Shown one piece after another: positions 46,247-46,332 of a stretch of 46,332 nucleotides of DNA; positions within the stretch are counted from its first letter, which is position 1, and each line of letters begins with the position of its first letter. The position numbers and the translations under genes are program-made. Under the pieces are notes generated by a model. It saw only the letters and a program-made list of their open reading frames with translations, was not told where the DNA came from and did no database searches. This stretch comes from Phyllobacteriaceae bacterium Water-Bin73 (GTDB lineage: Bacteria > Pseudomonadota > Alphaproteobacteria > RS24): assembly GCA_900197605.1 (NCBI GenBank), contig FZLQ01000002.1:1-46332 (forward strand), read 5' to 3'.

Positions 46247-46275
46247 GAAATAGGGAGAAGGCCCGTTCATGTCAA
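46247..46275 (-). promoter_or_regulatory. groESL promoter
   Basis: On the minus strand, CTTGACA with TTGACA at 46275-46270, a 17-base spacer and TATTTC (46252-46247), preceded by CCC. The CTTGA and CCCTATTT elements fit alphaproteobacterial heat-shock (RpoH) promoters as well as RpoD. The start would fall near 46240, just before CIRCE. Confidence 0.6.
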
Positions 46276-46286
46276 GAGATTGGGTT

Positions 46287-46305
46287 AAAAAAAGCCTAAA
46301 AAGGC
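46287..46305 (-). terminator. Small terminator-like hairpin upstream of the groESL promoter
   Basis: On the minus strand, GCCT (46305-46302), TTTT, AGGC (46297-46294), then seven T. The stem is only 4 base pairs, so this is weak. It could end a minus-strand gene lying beyond the right edge. Confidence 0.3.
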
Positions 46306-46332
46306 GTTGCTGTTTTGGGCGTTTATATGGTT

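Overview
The window looks like chromosomal housekeeping DNA from an alphaproteobacterium, probably a free-living aerobe. The evidence is the gene order and the proteins: an aa3 cytochrome oxidase cluster in the alphaproteobacterial order (ctaC-ctaD-ctaB-coxF-ctaG-ctaE-SURF1-thrC) with tldD divergent from it; gshA/rsmE/ubiA; waaA-lpxK followed by DUF2093, xseA and purD; a glyoxylate-shunt aceA next to a ScfR/RamB-type regulator; and groESL behind a CIRCE element. No rRNA, tRNA, phage, insertion sequence or CRISPR array was seen. Base composition is even, apart from short AT-rich gaps before hisZ, between aceA and its regulator, and after tldD. Genus or family cannot be assigned from the sequence alone.

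Layout. 1-974: the 5' end of a periplasmic DsbD-N-like gene (minus), divergent from a YqgE/AlgH gene. 989-9171: a minus-strand operon for haem-copper oxidase subunits, haem O synthesis, copper delivery and assembly, then threonine synthase and a sensor-like membrane protein with no output domain. 9380-10804: tldD. 10984-14187: gshA, rsmE and ubiA. 14282-20994: a plus-strand run of fatty acid desaturase, pmbA/tldE, an MsbA-like exporter, waaA and lpxK (lipid A/Kdo). 21001-23498: a minus-strand LytM-like protein, DUF2093 and xseA. 23571-30070: purD, an APH-like phosphotransferase, a degenerate gap, a coiled-coil membrane protein, rsmD, rluB, tadA and an acyl-CoA dehydrogenase with a strong terminator. 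30093-33210: mutL and pgi. 33360-35495: a parvulin-like protein and a HupE/UreJ-type membrane protein. 35502-39318: rraA, aceA and its probable regulator. 39359-44056: hisS, hisZ, hisG and a TauE/SafE permease. 44208-46169: groEL and groES with CIRCE and a heat-shock-like promoter.

The most unusual feature is the hisZ gene. It encodes a HisZ (HisG regulatory subunit) with an extra N-terminal domain resembling a small helix-turn-helix DNA-binding protein. It sits behind a 120-base AT-rich gap that holds spaced repeats and a promoter whose -10 element lies only 5 bases before the ATG, so the mRNA is predicted to be leaderless. The downstream HisG is also longer than the short HisG that normally pairs with HisZ. 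Together these suggest a histidine-biosynthesis enzyme complex that may regulate its own transcription. The same promoter-at-the-start-codon layout occurs before yqgE and the parvulin-like gene. Two small genes (coxF and DUF2093) and the edge-truncated first gene were found by direct reading.
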